Below, piece after piece: positions 19,650 through 27,095 of a DNA stretch of 50,942 bases. Position 1 is the stretch's first letter. The number at the start of each line of letters is the position of its first letter. The stretch is from an uncultured Candidatus Saccharibacteria bacterium (GTDB lineage Bacteria > Patescibacteria > Saccharimonadia > Saccharimonadales > JAEWBQ01): assembly GCA_946885745.1 (NCBI GenBank), contig CAMPGV010000002.1, positions 1 to 50,942 of the forward strand. Direction: 5' to 3'. The notes beneath the pieces were generated by a model. The model saw only the letters and a list, made by a program, of their open reading frames with translations, ran no database searches and had not been told where the DNA came from. A program made the translations under genes and the position numbers.

Positions 19650-20282
19650 TTAAGAAGAGCCGAAGATGCGAGTAAAAAGATCAACAAAGAAGTCGATTGA
19701 CTGCCCCATAAAAGCGCCTATCAGCGAGCTTGCGGCCAGTACAATAATCAGGATAACAATAATACCCAGTCGCTCAATTGCCTCCATGCCGCGGCGGATA
19801 AATTCTGGCGCCAGCGCATAGAGAACACGCGAGCCGTCGAGCGGTGGAATTGGCAGCATATTAAAGATAAAGAAGCCCAAGTTGACAACGACGGCAATCA
19901 TCAAAATCTCTCCCAACAACCCAGCGTTCAGGCCCCCAACTAACACGTACGCACCATAAGCTACGAAAGCAATAATCAAGTTAGTTAGCGGCCCAGCGAC
20001 CGCCACCAGCGCGGCGCCCCACTCGTCATAGCGCACGCGATCCGGGTTAAACGGCACAGGCTTAGCGCCACCAAAAATTGGACCGCCAACAATCGCCAAC
20101 ATCACCGGTAGCAGGATCGTCAAAATCGGATCAATATGCTTAATAGGATTGAGCGTCAGACGACCTTGTAACTTTGCCGTATCATCGCCAAGCCAGTAGC
20201 CCATAAAGGCGTGCATCGCTTCGTGAAGGGTCATCGACAGCAAAACTACCCCGATGACTATTGCTATATATCCAATATCCAT
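19650..20282 (-). CDS. Site-2 protease family (M50) membrane metalloprotease
   Basis: 210 aa, about six hydrophobic segments. The zinc site is H20-E21-A-M-H24 in the first helix region and D149 in NMLPIPPLDG, both diagnostic of M50B rhomboid-unlike intramembrane proteases. It lacks a PDZ domain, like the short YwhC/Rip-type members. Such enzymes cleave membrane-bound regulators; the substrate here is unknown. TGCTATAAT ends 8 nt before the ATG, so the mRNA is nearly leaderless. Confidence 0.9.
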   Translation of the reverse strand: MDIGYIAIVIGVVLLSMTLHEAMHAFMGYWLGDDTAKLQGRLTLNPIKHIDPILTILLPVMLAIVGGPIFGGAKPVPFNPDRVRYDEWGAALVAVAGPLTNLIIAFVAYGAYVLVGGLNAGLLGEILMIAVVVNLGFFIFNMLPIPPLDGSRVLYALAPEFIRRGMEAIERLGIIVILIIVLAASSLIGAFMGQSIDFFVDLFTRIFGSS

Positions 20283-20323
20283 GTGCCTTTATTATAGCAG
20301 CTTGCGCTTCCCTGTTGCCTATC

Positions 20324-20352
20324 TTGACGGATTTCCTGAAAAAAGGTACACT
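20324..20352 (+). promoter_or_regulatory. rpmB promoter
   Basis: TTGACG (20324-20329), 17-nt spacer and TACACT (20347-20352) on the plus strand, with transcription starting near 20359. Confidence 0.7.
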
Positions 20353-20389
20353 GATAAAGATTGTAAAAAATAAGTGGAAGTAATAAACC

Positions 20390-20593
20390 ATGGCAGCACG
20401 ATGTGAACTCACCGGTAAGGGCAAGCAGTTTGGCCACAATGTCAGCTTCTCTTTGCGTCGCACCAAGCGCGTCTTTAAGCCTAACCTTCAGAAGAAAACC
20501 TTCGAAGTTGATGGCCAGAAAGTCACGATGACCCTTTCAACCCAGGCAATTCGTACGCTTAAGAAAAAAGGCATTCTCGCCAAGGCTAACTAA
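20390..20593 (+). CDS. rpmB: Ribosomal protein L28
   Basis: 67 aa, basic. It starts MAARCELTGKGKQFGHNVSF, continues with RRTKRVFKPNLQ, and ends TQAIRTLKKKGILAKAN, matching bacterial L28 over its whole length. The usual C4 zinc set is absent; only one Cys (residue 5) remains, so this is a C-minus form. Single-gene transcript with own promoter and terminator. Confidence 0.97.
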   Translation: MAARCELTGKGKQFGHNVSFSLRRTKRVFKPNLQKKTFEVDGQKVTMTLSTQAIRTLKKKGILAKAN

Positions 20594-20606
20594 GCCTGAC
20601 ACCATT

Positions 20607-20634
20607 AAAAAATCCCTCGTCAGAGGGATTTTTT
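20607..20634 (+). terminator. rpmB terminator
   Basis: Stem aaaaaatccctc/gagggatttttt with a gtca loop. A-run and T-run make it bidirectional; it also serves the convergent MBL-fold gene. Confidence 0.92.
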
Positions 20635-20664
20635 ATATATATGCACCCTATCGGGTGTCGCCCG

Positions 20665-21300
20665 CTAGCTGCGAGCGACAACAACAGTCGTCAGCACTTC
20701 TGGGAGACCAGCGGCAGACTTCAGCTTGTACTTGGCAACTGACTCGACAGGAGCGGCCAGCTCTTTCGTGAAGACTTCCACGTCATCCTGTGACACCTCG
20801 TAGCTAAGCGCGCTATCGGCGTAATGTATTGGAATAACCACCTTTGGACCAATATGGCGCGTTAGTGTGGCTGCGCTAGTCGCATCAAGCGTATAACCAC
20901 CACCCCCAACAGGGACAAGAAGAATATCAACCACACCTAGGGCCTCAAGCTGATCATCGCTTAAAGTTGCGTCAATATTACCGAGTAGCGCAATTCGCAC
21001 ATCACCAACTTCAATACGATAGATAGTCGCACGTTTCTCATCTTGCTCGGTGTCGATGTGACGCTGTGCGGCTACACCACGAATCGAGAAGTCGCCGACC
21101 TCGTACTCACCCGGACCCTCAAGCACTAGTCGCGCTGCAGGGTCATTAAGCAAAAAACGAGCTTCAGTCGCTAGCTCAACTGCGTCCTTAACCGACAAAT
21201 CCTTAAGGCCAACAAGTGACACCTTAGGGTCAATAACGAGGCTGGTTTTTTTAGTCGTAACGACAATACCATTGCCACCTTTATATTCAATATCAAACAT
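20665..21300 (-). CDS. MBL-fold hydrolase-like protein lacking HxHxDH
   Basis: 211 aa of metallo-beta-lactamase fold (Lactamase_B_3 type): VVTTKKTSLVIDP at the N-terminus, EGPGEYEVGDFSIRGV in the middle and VVIPIHYAD near residue 168. The canonical HxHxDH metal motif is not present, so hydrolase activity is doubtful. Short proteins of this kind are common in CPR genomes (recalled). Last gene of the thrS-atl-miaA-wHTH cluster; GAAGGAG precedes the ATG. Confidence 0.8.
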   Translation of the reverse strand: MFDIEYKGGNGIVVTTKKTSLVIDPKVSLVGLKDLSVKDAVELATEARFLLNDPAARLVLEGPGEYEVGDFSIRGVAAQRHIDTEQDEKRATIYRIEVGDVRIALLGNIDATLSDDQLEALGVVDILLVPVGGGGYTLDATSAATLTRHIGPKVVIPIHYADSALSYEVSQDDVEVFTKELAAPVESVAKYKLKSAAGLPEVLTTVVVARS

Positions 21301-21314
21301 CTCTTCTCCTTCGA

Positions 21315-21902
21315 CTAGCTTTTCAGAATATTATCGGCATCACTCAGGACTGCGTGTTTGCCGCCCAAGATCTCTGTAATAAATTTATCACGAACACTCA
21401 AGCGATAGTAGAACTCATCATAGGTCAGCACGGCGTAGTTCAGCTCACGTGACTCAATACTCTCAATGTCCTTAATCACTGTCTTCACGCGTGTACCGGC
21501 TAGTTCACCAACCAGCAGCAGGTCTACGCTACTTGCAGATCCCTTGACGAGCACACCGGCCGCAACCGCTAAACGCAGTCCAGGCAGCGCCACAACGCGC
21601 CCCTCCCAGTCGGCCTGCTGAACCTTGCTGACACTAGCTTCAATCTTTTCGTCGGCAAAAATAGCTCGAAATGGCACATAGTATTCATAGCGCTGGTTTA
21701 CTTCATAGTAAAGCTTGTTGTCGGCGCTATCACTCGTAATAATCCCCACCTCAAGCATATTCGATAACTCACGGCGAACGGAATTAATCTGCTCATCAAT
21801 AAGACGAGTAATTTCTCGCACATAGAACGATTTACCTGGATTGTTCAGGAAAAGGTGGAGTAATTTTACTCGGGTTTTTGAGCCAAATAGTGCGTCGATC
21901 AA
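21315..21902 (-). CDS. Winged-helix regulator with nucleotidyltransferase-like C-terminus
   Basis: 195 aa. Residues 1-75 form a winged helix (FGSKTRVKLLHLFLNNPGKSFYVREI, then NSVRRELSNMLEVGII). The rest resembles an inactive nucleotidyltransferase fold (VKGSASSVDLLLVGE), an arrangement seen in ArsR/MarR-like CPR regulators. Starts at TTG behind GAGGA with a 6-nt spacer; TGCTATCAT upstream is a likely extended -10, so it may also be transcribed apart from miaA. Target unknown. Confidence 0.8.
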   Translation of the reverse strand: MIDALFGSKTRVKLLHLFLNNPGKSFYVREITRLIDEQINSVRRELSNMLEVGIITSDSADNKLYYEVNQRYEYYVPFRAIFADEKIEASVSKVQQADWEGRVVALPGLRLAVAAGVLVKGSASSVDLLLVGELAGTRVKTVIKDIESIESRELNYAVLTYDEFYYRLSVRDKFITEILGGKHAVLSDADNILKS

Positions 21903-21950
21903 TGTAATTCCTCGGATAACTTTCGTGTTCTATGATAGCACGAAGCATGA

Positions 21951-22817
21951 TCACTTGGCGAGCTTTTGACGCAAGAATGTATACGCCTCATCCAGAGGTA
22001 GCCAGGTGATGTGCGAATTACGACGAAGCCACGTGAGCTGGCGCTTCGCGAGACGCCAGTCAAGAATGACGAACTTCTGCTTTACTTCTTCTAACGTTAG
22101 TTCGCCTTCTAGGTAATGACGTACGAGCGGATAGATATTGCCCGTCATAGCCTCACTATCCCAACCATACTTTTTGCCCAACATAGTCGCTTCTTCCACA
22201 ACACCATCGTCAAATAATTGTTCAGCTCTACCTTCAATTCTCGCTCGCAATACCTCACGATCCGTGGCAATTCCAACAATAATACAGTTATCGATTGGCT
22301 TACGCCGTCGTTCGTCATTAACGCCCTCTTGCTCAATCGCACGAATTAAGTAGCGCTTATTTTTATCATTCTCCGGTAGAGATATGTTGTGATTGATGCA
22401 ATACTCCCGCAACTCATCGATCGTTAGCTGTTCAAGCACCAGACGACGCTCTGGGTCGGCACGAGGGCCAAAATGATAATCATACAACACCGCATCCACA
22501 TATAGTCCGGTACCTCCGACCAAGAATGGCACATGTCCGCGCGCCCGAATCTCCTCGATCTTCTGAAGAGCATACAGCTTAAAATCGGCGGCACTAAACA
22601 ACTCACCGGGCTCTGCCAAATCCAACCCCCAATGTGGAACACGTGCCCGCTCTTCGGCCGTCGGCTTAGCGGTGCCGATATCCATCCCCGTGTAAATGGC
22701 CCGCGAATCAGCCGAAATAATCTCGCCGCCAATTTGCTCAGCAAGACGAATCGCCAGGCCCGTTTTGCCGCTCGCCGTTGGGCCAGCAATCACGACCAGT
22801 GGCAACTTATCGCTCAC
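21951..22817 (-). CDS. miaA: tRNA dimethylallyltransferase
   Basis: Adds dimethylallyl to A37 of tRNAs reading UNN codons. 288 aa from GTG at 22817, which has GGAG 5 nt upstream; a longer ATG start at 22853 overlaps atl by 47 bp and lacks a ribosome site. P-loop GPTASGKT is close to the N-terminus, followed by EIISADSRAIYTGMDIGTAKP and FLVGGTGLYVDA, all MiaA signatures. The start overlaps the atl stop, indicating coupling. Confidence 0.96.
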   Translation of the reverse strand: MSDKLPLVVIAGPTASGKTGLAIRLAEQIGGEIISADSRAIYTGMDIGTAKPTAEERARVPHWGLDLAEPGELFSAADFKLYALQKIEEIRARGHVPFLVGGTGLYVDAVLYDYHFGPRADPERRLVLEQLTIDELREYCINHNISLPENDKNKRYLIRAIEQEGVNDERRRKPIDNCIIVGIATDREVLRARIEGRAEQLFDDGVVEEATMLGKKYGWDSEAMTGNIYPLVRHYLEGELTLEEVKQKFVILDWRLAKRQLTWLRRNSHITWLPLDEAYTFLRQKLAK

Positions 22818-23121
22818 GGAAACTCCATCGCTTTGCTGCAAAGTCATCAACAATAAAGTTCGTGCAGGTCACCCCTTCGCCCTTCAGTAACTGCTCCTGA
22901 ATCTCACGCCCGCCATGAAAGCCAGACGCTAACCCACCAAAGCGATTAACGAGCCGATGCCATGGCAGTTCTTGCGGACCATAGTGGGCAATTCCGCCCA
23001 CTATACGACTTGCCGTCGCCTGCCCCGCAAGTGCAGCCAGATCGCCATACGTCGTCACGAAGCCAGTCGGCACTTGGGCCATCAGCTCATAGACTCTTTG
23101 TGCAAAGGCTGCGTTTGTCAT
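22807..23121 (-). CDS. Alkyltransferase-like protein (ATL)
   Basis: 104 aa, matching the DNA-binding half of O6-methylguanine methyltransferase. The PCHR active site is PWHRL (53-57): Trp54 replaces the acceptor Cys, as in E. coli Atl. ATLs bind O6-alkylguanine, flip the base and hand the lesion to nucleotide excision repair. Two bases separate it from thrS, so it belongs to the same T-box-controlled transcript. Confidence 0.92.
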   Translation of the reverse strand: MTNAAFAQRVYELMAQVPTGFVTTYGDLAALAGQATASRIVGGIAHYGPQELPWHRLVNRFGGLASGFHGGREIQEQLLKGEGVTCTNFIVDDFAAKRWSFRER

Positions 23122-23123
23122 GG

Positions 23124-24935
23124 CTACAGTTGCTGTAAATAGGCCGCCAAGTTATCAAGTGCCACCTTTTCTTCACCGGCCTGCGTACGGACACTCACTT
23201 CACGAGATTCTTTATCTTTCGGACCAACGATCAGCTGAACTGGAATCTTCCAAGTCGTTGCTTCACGAATCTTCTTGCCAAGGCTCTCATTACGATCGTC
23301 CCGTGTAAAGCGAAGTTCATTATACTTAACCGGCTGCATGAGTACTGCACTAGAGAGAACAGCCTCAATCTCTTCGACATAATCAAGCACGGTGTCGTTA
23401 ATAGTCAGAATACGCACCTGCTCTGGCGCTGCCCATAGCGGGAACCAGCCAGCCGTATGCTCAATAAACACACTCAGGAACCGCTCGATCGAGCCAAGCA
23501 GTGCACAGTGAATCATCACCGGGCGCTGCGCCGAACTGTCGGCATCAGTATATTCAAGGCCGAAGCGTTCCGGCTGCACGAAGTCGAGCTGCACAGTTGC
23601 CACTTGATGCTCACGGCCAATCGCGTCTGTTGCCATAAAATCGATCTTTGGGCCATAAAAGGCAGCTTCACCCTCCTGTTCAAAATAGTCGAGCTCATTT
23701 GCAATAACCGCCGCCTTTAGCTGCTGCTGCGCCGATTCCCAGAGTGTCAGATCGCCCAGGTAGCCTTCACCCTCGTCGCGGTAGCTGAGGCGTACGCGCA
23801 GCTTCATGCCGATTGAATCGTACAATTCACGAGCACTCGCGAGCAAACCATTAATCTCACCCTCGATCTGATCCTGGCGGCAGAAAACATGACTATCATC
23901 CTGCGTTAGCGATCGGACGCGGTTCAAGCCGCCCAGCTCACCAGTCTTCTCGTCACGGTAATCAGTCGTCGTTTCCAAGAAGCGCACTGGCATATCTTTG
24001 TAGCTCCGTGGGCGTGAGGCGAAAATCTGCGTATGGTGCGGGCAGTTCATCGGCTTCAGCGCCATTTTGTCGCTCGTCTCCTGACTCGTTACAAGGAAGA
24101 GTTCACCGCCAAACTTCGCCCAGTGACCAGAGGTTTCGTAGAGATCTTTCTTGGTAATATGCGGAGTCCAGACCTTCTGGAAGCCATGCGCCTGACGCAG
24201 CTGATTAGAATACTGAGCGACAATGTCACGGAGCACCGTGCCACGAGGCGTAAAGAGCGGCAAACCGACACCAACAAGCTGCGATACGGTATAGAGGTCA
24301 AGCTCCTTGCCGAGCTTACGATGGTCACGTAACTTCGCCTGCTCGAGGCGCTCGAGGTATGAATCGAGCTCCTCCTGGGTTGCAAAAGCGACACCGTACA
24401 GACGCTGCATCTGCGGATTCGTCTCCTTGCCGCGCCAGTAAGCGCCAGCCACGCGCAGTAACTTGAAGGCACCAACATCATTAGTATTTGCAACATGCGG
24501 ACCACGACATAGGTCAACGAACTTACCATTCTTATAAAATGAAACCTTCTCAACCGCAGCATCACCGCCCGCGGCTAGACCGAGTTCATCGACGTCCAAA
24601 TCCTTGGCGACCGTTGTGCCAGAGCGTTTCAAGTCGTTGAGTAATTCCTCTTTGTATGGCTGGTCATTCTCGCGTGCCCACTCGATCGCCTGGTCGATCG
24701 GCATTTCAAAACGCTCGAAATCATCTCCGTACTCAATAATGCCCCGCATAATCTTCTCAATTTTCGCAAAGTTGGCTTCACTAATCTTCTTCTCGCCAAG
24801 ATCGATATCGTAGTAGAAACCGTTCTCTACCACCGGTCCCACACCAAACTTTGCCTCGGGCCATAATTTCTGAACAGCAGCAGCGGTAATGTGCGCGAGA
24901 CTGTGGCGCATTGCGTGTAGTTGTTCGTCGTTCAT
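23124..24935 (-). CDS. thrS: Threonyl-tRNA synthetase without TGS domain
   Basis: 603 aa class II synthetase. The editing domain starts almost at residue 1 (HSLAH at 11-15, CRGPH near 168); the N-terminal TGS domain of about 60 residues found in most bacterial ThrRS is missing. The catalytic core has MNCPHHTQIF (zinc Cys/His) and the motif-2 region TDYRDEKTGELGGLNRVRS, followed by an anticodon-binding domain. AAGGAG precedes the ATG. Controlled by the upstream threonine T-box. Confidence 0.96.
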   Translation of the reverse strand: MNDEQLHAMRHSLAHITAAAVQKLWPEAKFGVGPVVENGFYYDIDLGEKKISEANFAKIEKIMRGIIEYGDDFERFEMPIDQAIEWARENDQPYKEELLNDLKRSGTTVAKDLDVDELGLAAGGDAAVEKVSFYKNGKFVDLCRGPHVANTNDVGAFKLLRVAGAYWRGKETNPQMQRLYGVAFATQEELDSYLERLEQAKLRDHRKLGKELDLYTVSQLVGVGLPLFTPRGTVLRDIVAQYSNQLRQAHGFQKVWTPHITKKDLYETSGHWAKFGGELFLVTSQETSDKMALKPMNCPHHTQIFASRPRSYKDMPVRFLETTTDYRDEKTGELGGLNRVRSLTQDDSHVFCRQDQIEGEINGLLASARELYDSIGMKLRVRLSYRDEGEGYLGDLTLWESAQQQLKAAVIANELDYFEQEGEAAFYGPKIDFMATDAIGREHQVATVQLDFVQPERFGLEYTDADSSAQRPVMIHCALLGSIERFLSVFIEHTAGWFPLWAAPEQVRILTINDTVLDYVEEIEAVLSSAVLMQPVKYNELRFTRDDRNESLGKKIREATTWKIPVQLIVGPKDKESREVSVRTQAGEEKVALDNLAAYLQQL

Positions 24936-24956
24936 ATCGTACTCCTTATGTAGTTA

Positions 24957-25147
24957 TAAAAATAAAAACATGCGATAGTCGAATTTAAAGGCTTAAATCC
25001 ATCGATCGCATGTCTCGGACCCTGATTCGGGCGGTTCCACCGGACTTCCTTGTGTATTATCCATCAACAAGGCACTTATGAGGCAGCGTTACGTACGCTA
25101 CCACGACCCACGGAACTCGGCAGGTGGTTAAGCTGCGTCAACGTTCA
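24957..25147 (-). promoter_or_regulatory. T-box riboswitch, threonine (thrS leader)
   Basis: The minus-strand leader contains the T-box core GGTGGAACCGCC (25031-25043). It is followed by an intrinsic terminator (acatgcgat/atcgcatgt, 24968-25013, then TTTTTATTTTT), and thrS begins 20 nt later. UGGA would pair with an UCCA tRNA end, and the tRNA-Thr at 29163 has U73. Stem I appears short; specifier candidates are ACC near 25123-25128 or ACG in the GGTAGCGT/ACGCTGCC hairpin. Uncharged tRNA-Thr would stabilise the antiterminator. Confidence 0.82.
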
Positions 25148-25152
25148 CTTTT

Positions 25153-25204
25153 ATTCTATATGCTCACCCCAGTTATTGCAACGCCCTGCCCCATCTGATA
25201 TAGT
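25153..25204. promoter_or_regulatory. Symmetric divergent promoter pair sharing one -35
   Basis: The palindromic hexamer TTGCAA (25176-25181) has TAGAAT (25153-25158, minus strand) 17 nt away on one side and TATAGT (25199-25204, plus strand, with TG upstream) 17 nt away on the other. It drives the thrS T-box leader leftward and tRNA-Val rightward. Confidence 0.7.
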
Positions 25205-25224
25205 TAATAAAGTTCCGGTAACAC

Positions 25225-25301
25225 GGGCGATTAGCTCATTTGGCTAGAGCGCCACATTGACGTTGTGGAGGTGATAGGTTCGAATCCTATATCGCCCACC
25301 A
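25225..25301 (+). tRNA. tRNA-Val (GAC)
   Basis: Acceptor GGGCGAU/AUCGCCC, anticodon stem CCACA/UGUGG with loop UUGACGU (anticodon GAC), T-loop UUCGAAU, A73 and encoded CCA. Confidence 0.97.
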
Positions 25302-25310
25302 AGAATTTAT

Positions 25311-25340
25311 AATAGACCATCCTGCGATGGTCTATTTTTT
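25311..25340. terminator. Terminator of tRNA-Val and convergent gene
   Basis: Stem aatagaccatc/gatggtctatt with a 4-nt loop, followed by tttt on the plus strand; the gene at 25350 ends on the other side. Confidence 0.88.
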
Positions 25341-25349
25341 ATCACCATC

Positions 25350-26210
25350 TTAACGCGGCGGAATTTGCACACTGCTACGCTCGGGCGTGGCAACCGGAGC
25401 CGCCGGCACAGCGGAGACTGGGACCGGACTGAGCGGCGACGACACCGGAGGCACTGCTGGCTGCGCGGCAACCGGAGTAACAACTGGAGCGACAGTTGCG
25501 GATGATTGAGGCTGAGCCGCTTCCTGTGACCGCGGCTGTGCGATGAAGTCACCGGTAGTCTGCTGCTGCAGTGCGCCACCACTCAGTACCTGCCTGGTAG
25601 CATTGGCAATGCCAGCAACCATTTCAGTACCACTTACATTATCAGCCCGACTACTTAACGGCACTCCATAAAACCCAGCGATACGTTGTGCTTCGTCAGC
25701 CAGCGGCGCCTTATTGAGGCCACTTAAATTAAACCCATTAATTGAAACTCCACCACTGCTGCGCTTACTTGTCGCAAGCATCACCTGACTATTATCGTTT
25801 AGTAATACATACAGAACACTTGTACGCTCGTGAGTCGTTGTCTGATTACCATCTGCACCGGTATCAGTCCGTAGTGTATCCGAAGTATCAAGATTGACCG
25901 AAATGATCCGGCTGGCATCAAAACTAAGGCGCGTTTCCTTGCCGCTAATAATTCGCTTCGTCATGACTTCAGATAGACCCTGGCGACGCAGAACCATATG
26001 GCGATTTACAGCCGTGAAAACGATCACGCCACCCAGTGCCATGATGCCGGCGGCGACTACAGCCCACCACCACGCAATACTCACCAGATGCAACATCACC
26101 CACCCAAGCGCACCCAGACCGCCGAGAGTGAGCATTGCACCGATCGCAACACTCACCATTCCACTTTCATTTACTTCCCATTGTTCACTGTTTGTTTCTA
26201 CTATTTTCAT
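25350..26210 (-). CDS. Membrane protein with PH-like domain and Pro/Ala-rich tail, unknown
   Basis: 286 aa. Two hydrophobic segments (about 18-68) are followed by a beta-rich stretch (MVLRRQGLSEVMTKRI, then TSVLYVLLNDNSQVMLATS) that resembles a membrane-associated PH-type fold, then a 90-residue disordered tail rich in Pro, Ala, Val and Gln. Probably a cytoplasmic-facing envelope protein. Starts about 8 nt after TAAGAT. Assignment of the middle domain is tentative. Confidence 0.7.
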   Translation of the reverse strand: MKIVETNSEQWEVNESGMVSVAIGAMLTLGGLGALGWVMLHLVSIAWWWAVVAAGIMALGGVIVFTAVNRHMVLRRQGLSEVMTKRIISGKETRLSFDASRIISVNLDTSDTLRTDTGADGNQTTTHERTSVLYVLLNDNSQVMLATSKRSSGGVSINGFNLSGLNKAPLADEAQRIAGFYGVPLSSRADNVSGTEMVAGIANATRQVLSGGALQQQTTGDFIAQPRSQEAAQPQSSATVAPVVTPVAAQPAVPPVSSPLSPVPVSAVPAAPVATPERSSVQIPPR

Positions 26211-26340
26211 ATAGTCTCATCTTAGCATGTCGCCCAGATGGACTTTTCCCCACAGGCTGCACCAGTTTTCCACTAGCATTATAACCAGCGCTTAACTGTA
26301 TATATATCGTTTATGATATACGTGTCTAAATAGTGTTCTA

Positions 26341-26369
26341 TTGACAATATTTGTTGCTTATGCTAATAT
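26341..26369 (+). promoter_or_regulatory. Consensus promoter of the 39-aa gene
   Basis: TTGACA (26341-26346), 17 nt, TAATAT (26364-26369) with TGC just upstream, so both a perfect -35 and an extended -10. It ends 6 nt before an ATG. Confidence 0.8.
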
Positions 26370-26375
26370 AAAACC

Positions 26376-26495
26376 ATGGCTACAAAACCAGACATGAAAC
26401 CGTCGGCCCTCTCGAAATTCAATCTTGGATATGAGTTCGACAAAAGCTGGCACGAAGCAAAAAAAGAAGTCCGCGTTCGAACCGACCGCGATTAA
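26376..26495 (+). CDS. 39-residue leaderless small protein
   Basis: Encodes MATKPDMKPSALSKFNLGYE, then FDKSWHEAKKEVRVRTDRD. It is highly charged, without membrane segment or cysteine. A near-consensus promoter places the transcription start at the ATG itself, and a clear terminator follows 28 bp after the stop, so it is a self-contained unit of about 175 nt. No family recognised. The strength of the promoter argues for an abundant product; a small RNA with incidental ORF is the alternative. Confidence 0.65.
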   Translation: MATKPDMKPSALSKFNLGYEFDKSWHEAKKEVRVRTDRD

Positions 26496-26522
26496 CCCGC
26501 TTCTTCATTTTGACCCCAACCC

Positions 26523-26552
26523 GACACCCCTTTTTATATGGGGTGTCTTTTT
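26523..26552 (+). terminator. Terminator of the 39-aa gene
   Basis: 8-bp stem gacacccc/ggggtgtc with a 9-nt loop, followed by ttttt. Confidence 0.85.
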
Positions 26553-26603
26553 ATCCCCACATTTCCCCATACTTATCCACTAGCATTTTGAATAGCTGTA
26601 TGA

Positions 26604-26613
26604 CAATATATAG
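26604..26613 (+). promoter_or_regulatory. NrdR-box-like site at the nrdR start
   Basis: CAATATATAG fits the NrdR-box core CwAtATaTwG exactly and lies 2 bp before the nrdR ATG, where it would cover the promoter -10. A weaker AT palindrome (26296-26310) lies upstream of the 39-aa gene. Autoregulation is inferred. Confidence 0.5.
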
Positions 26614-26615
26614 AC

Positions 26616-27095
26616 ATGTTTTGCATTAATTGTTTTCATTCTAGCACCCAAGTGACCAATTCGCGCCCAAATAAAAAGCAGCCGTTTATTTGGCGGCGAC
26701 GTAGCTGTCCTCAGTGTGGCACGGTCTTTACCACCACCGAACGCCCATCCCTCGCCCACAATCAGACAATTCATCTGCCCTCTGGAGACACGACACCCTT
26801 TAATATTGGCAAGCTTATCATTAGCCTCTCTCGAGCATTTCAGCACAATCCAGTTGACGCCGAATATGCCACCCTTGAGCTAGCGCAGACGATTGAAGCC
26901 ATCTTGGTCACCGAAATAAAAACAATCACCTCAGAGGATATTGAGGTGACCTCCCATCAAGTCTTGAAACGCTACGACGAGCTAGCAGCCATGCAGTACG
27001 CCGCACAGCACCAACTTATCACTTCTTCGAAGAAGCGCGGGCGACCTTCGCTGCACGAGCGCGGGCGACCGACTGATGCGTCCCCTTCTCGGTAA
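26616..27095 (+). CDS. nrdR: NrdR-type transcriptional repressor
   Basis: 159 aa. A zinc ribbon (Cys3, Cys6, Cys31, Cys34: FCINC and RRRSCPQCGTVFTTTER) is followed by an ATP-cone domain (PFNIGKLIISLSRAF to about residue 130). NrdR senses dATP/ATP and represses ribonucleotide reductase genes. The last 22 residues form an unusual basic tail, KKRGRP and ERGRP, resembling two AT-hooks. This tail is antisense to the end of the convergent glycosyltransferase gene (77-bp overlap). No reductase gene is in the window. Confidence 0.9.
   Translation: MFCINCFHSSTQVTNSRPNKKQPFIWRRRSCPQCGTVFTTTERPSLAHNQTIHLPSGDTTPFNIGKLIISLSRAFQHNPVDAEYATLELAQTIEAILVTEIKTITSEDIEVTSHQVLKRYDELAAMQYAAQHQLITSSKKRGRPSLHERGRPTDASPSR

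Noticed and set aside
19383..19700. 105-codon plus-strand ORF
   Set aside because: Antisense shadow of tRNA-Pro and its upstream RNA.
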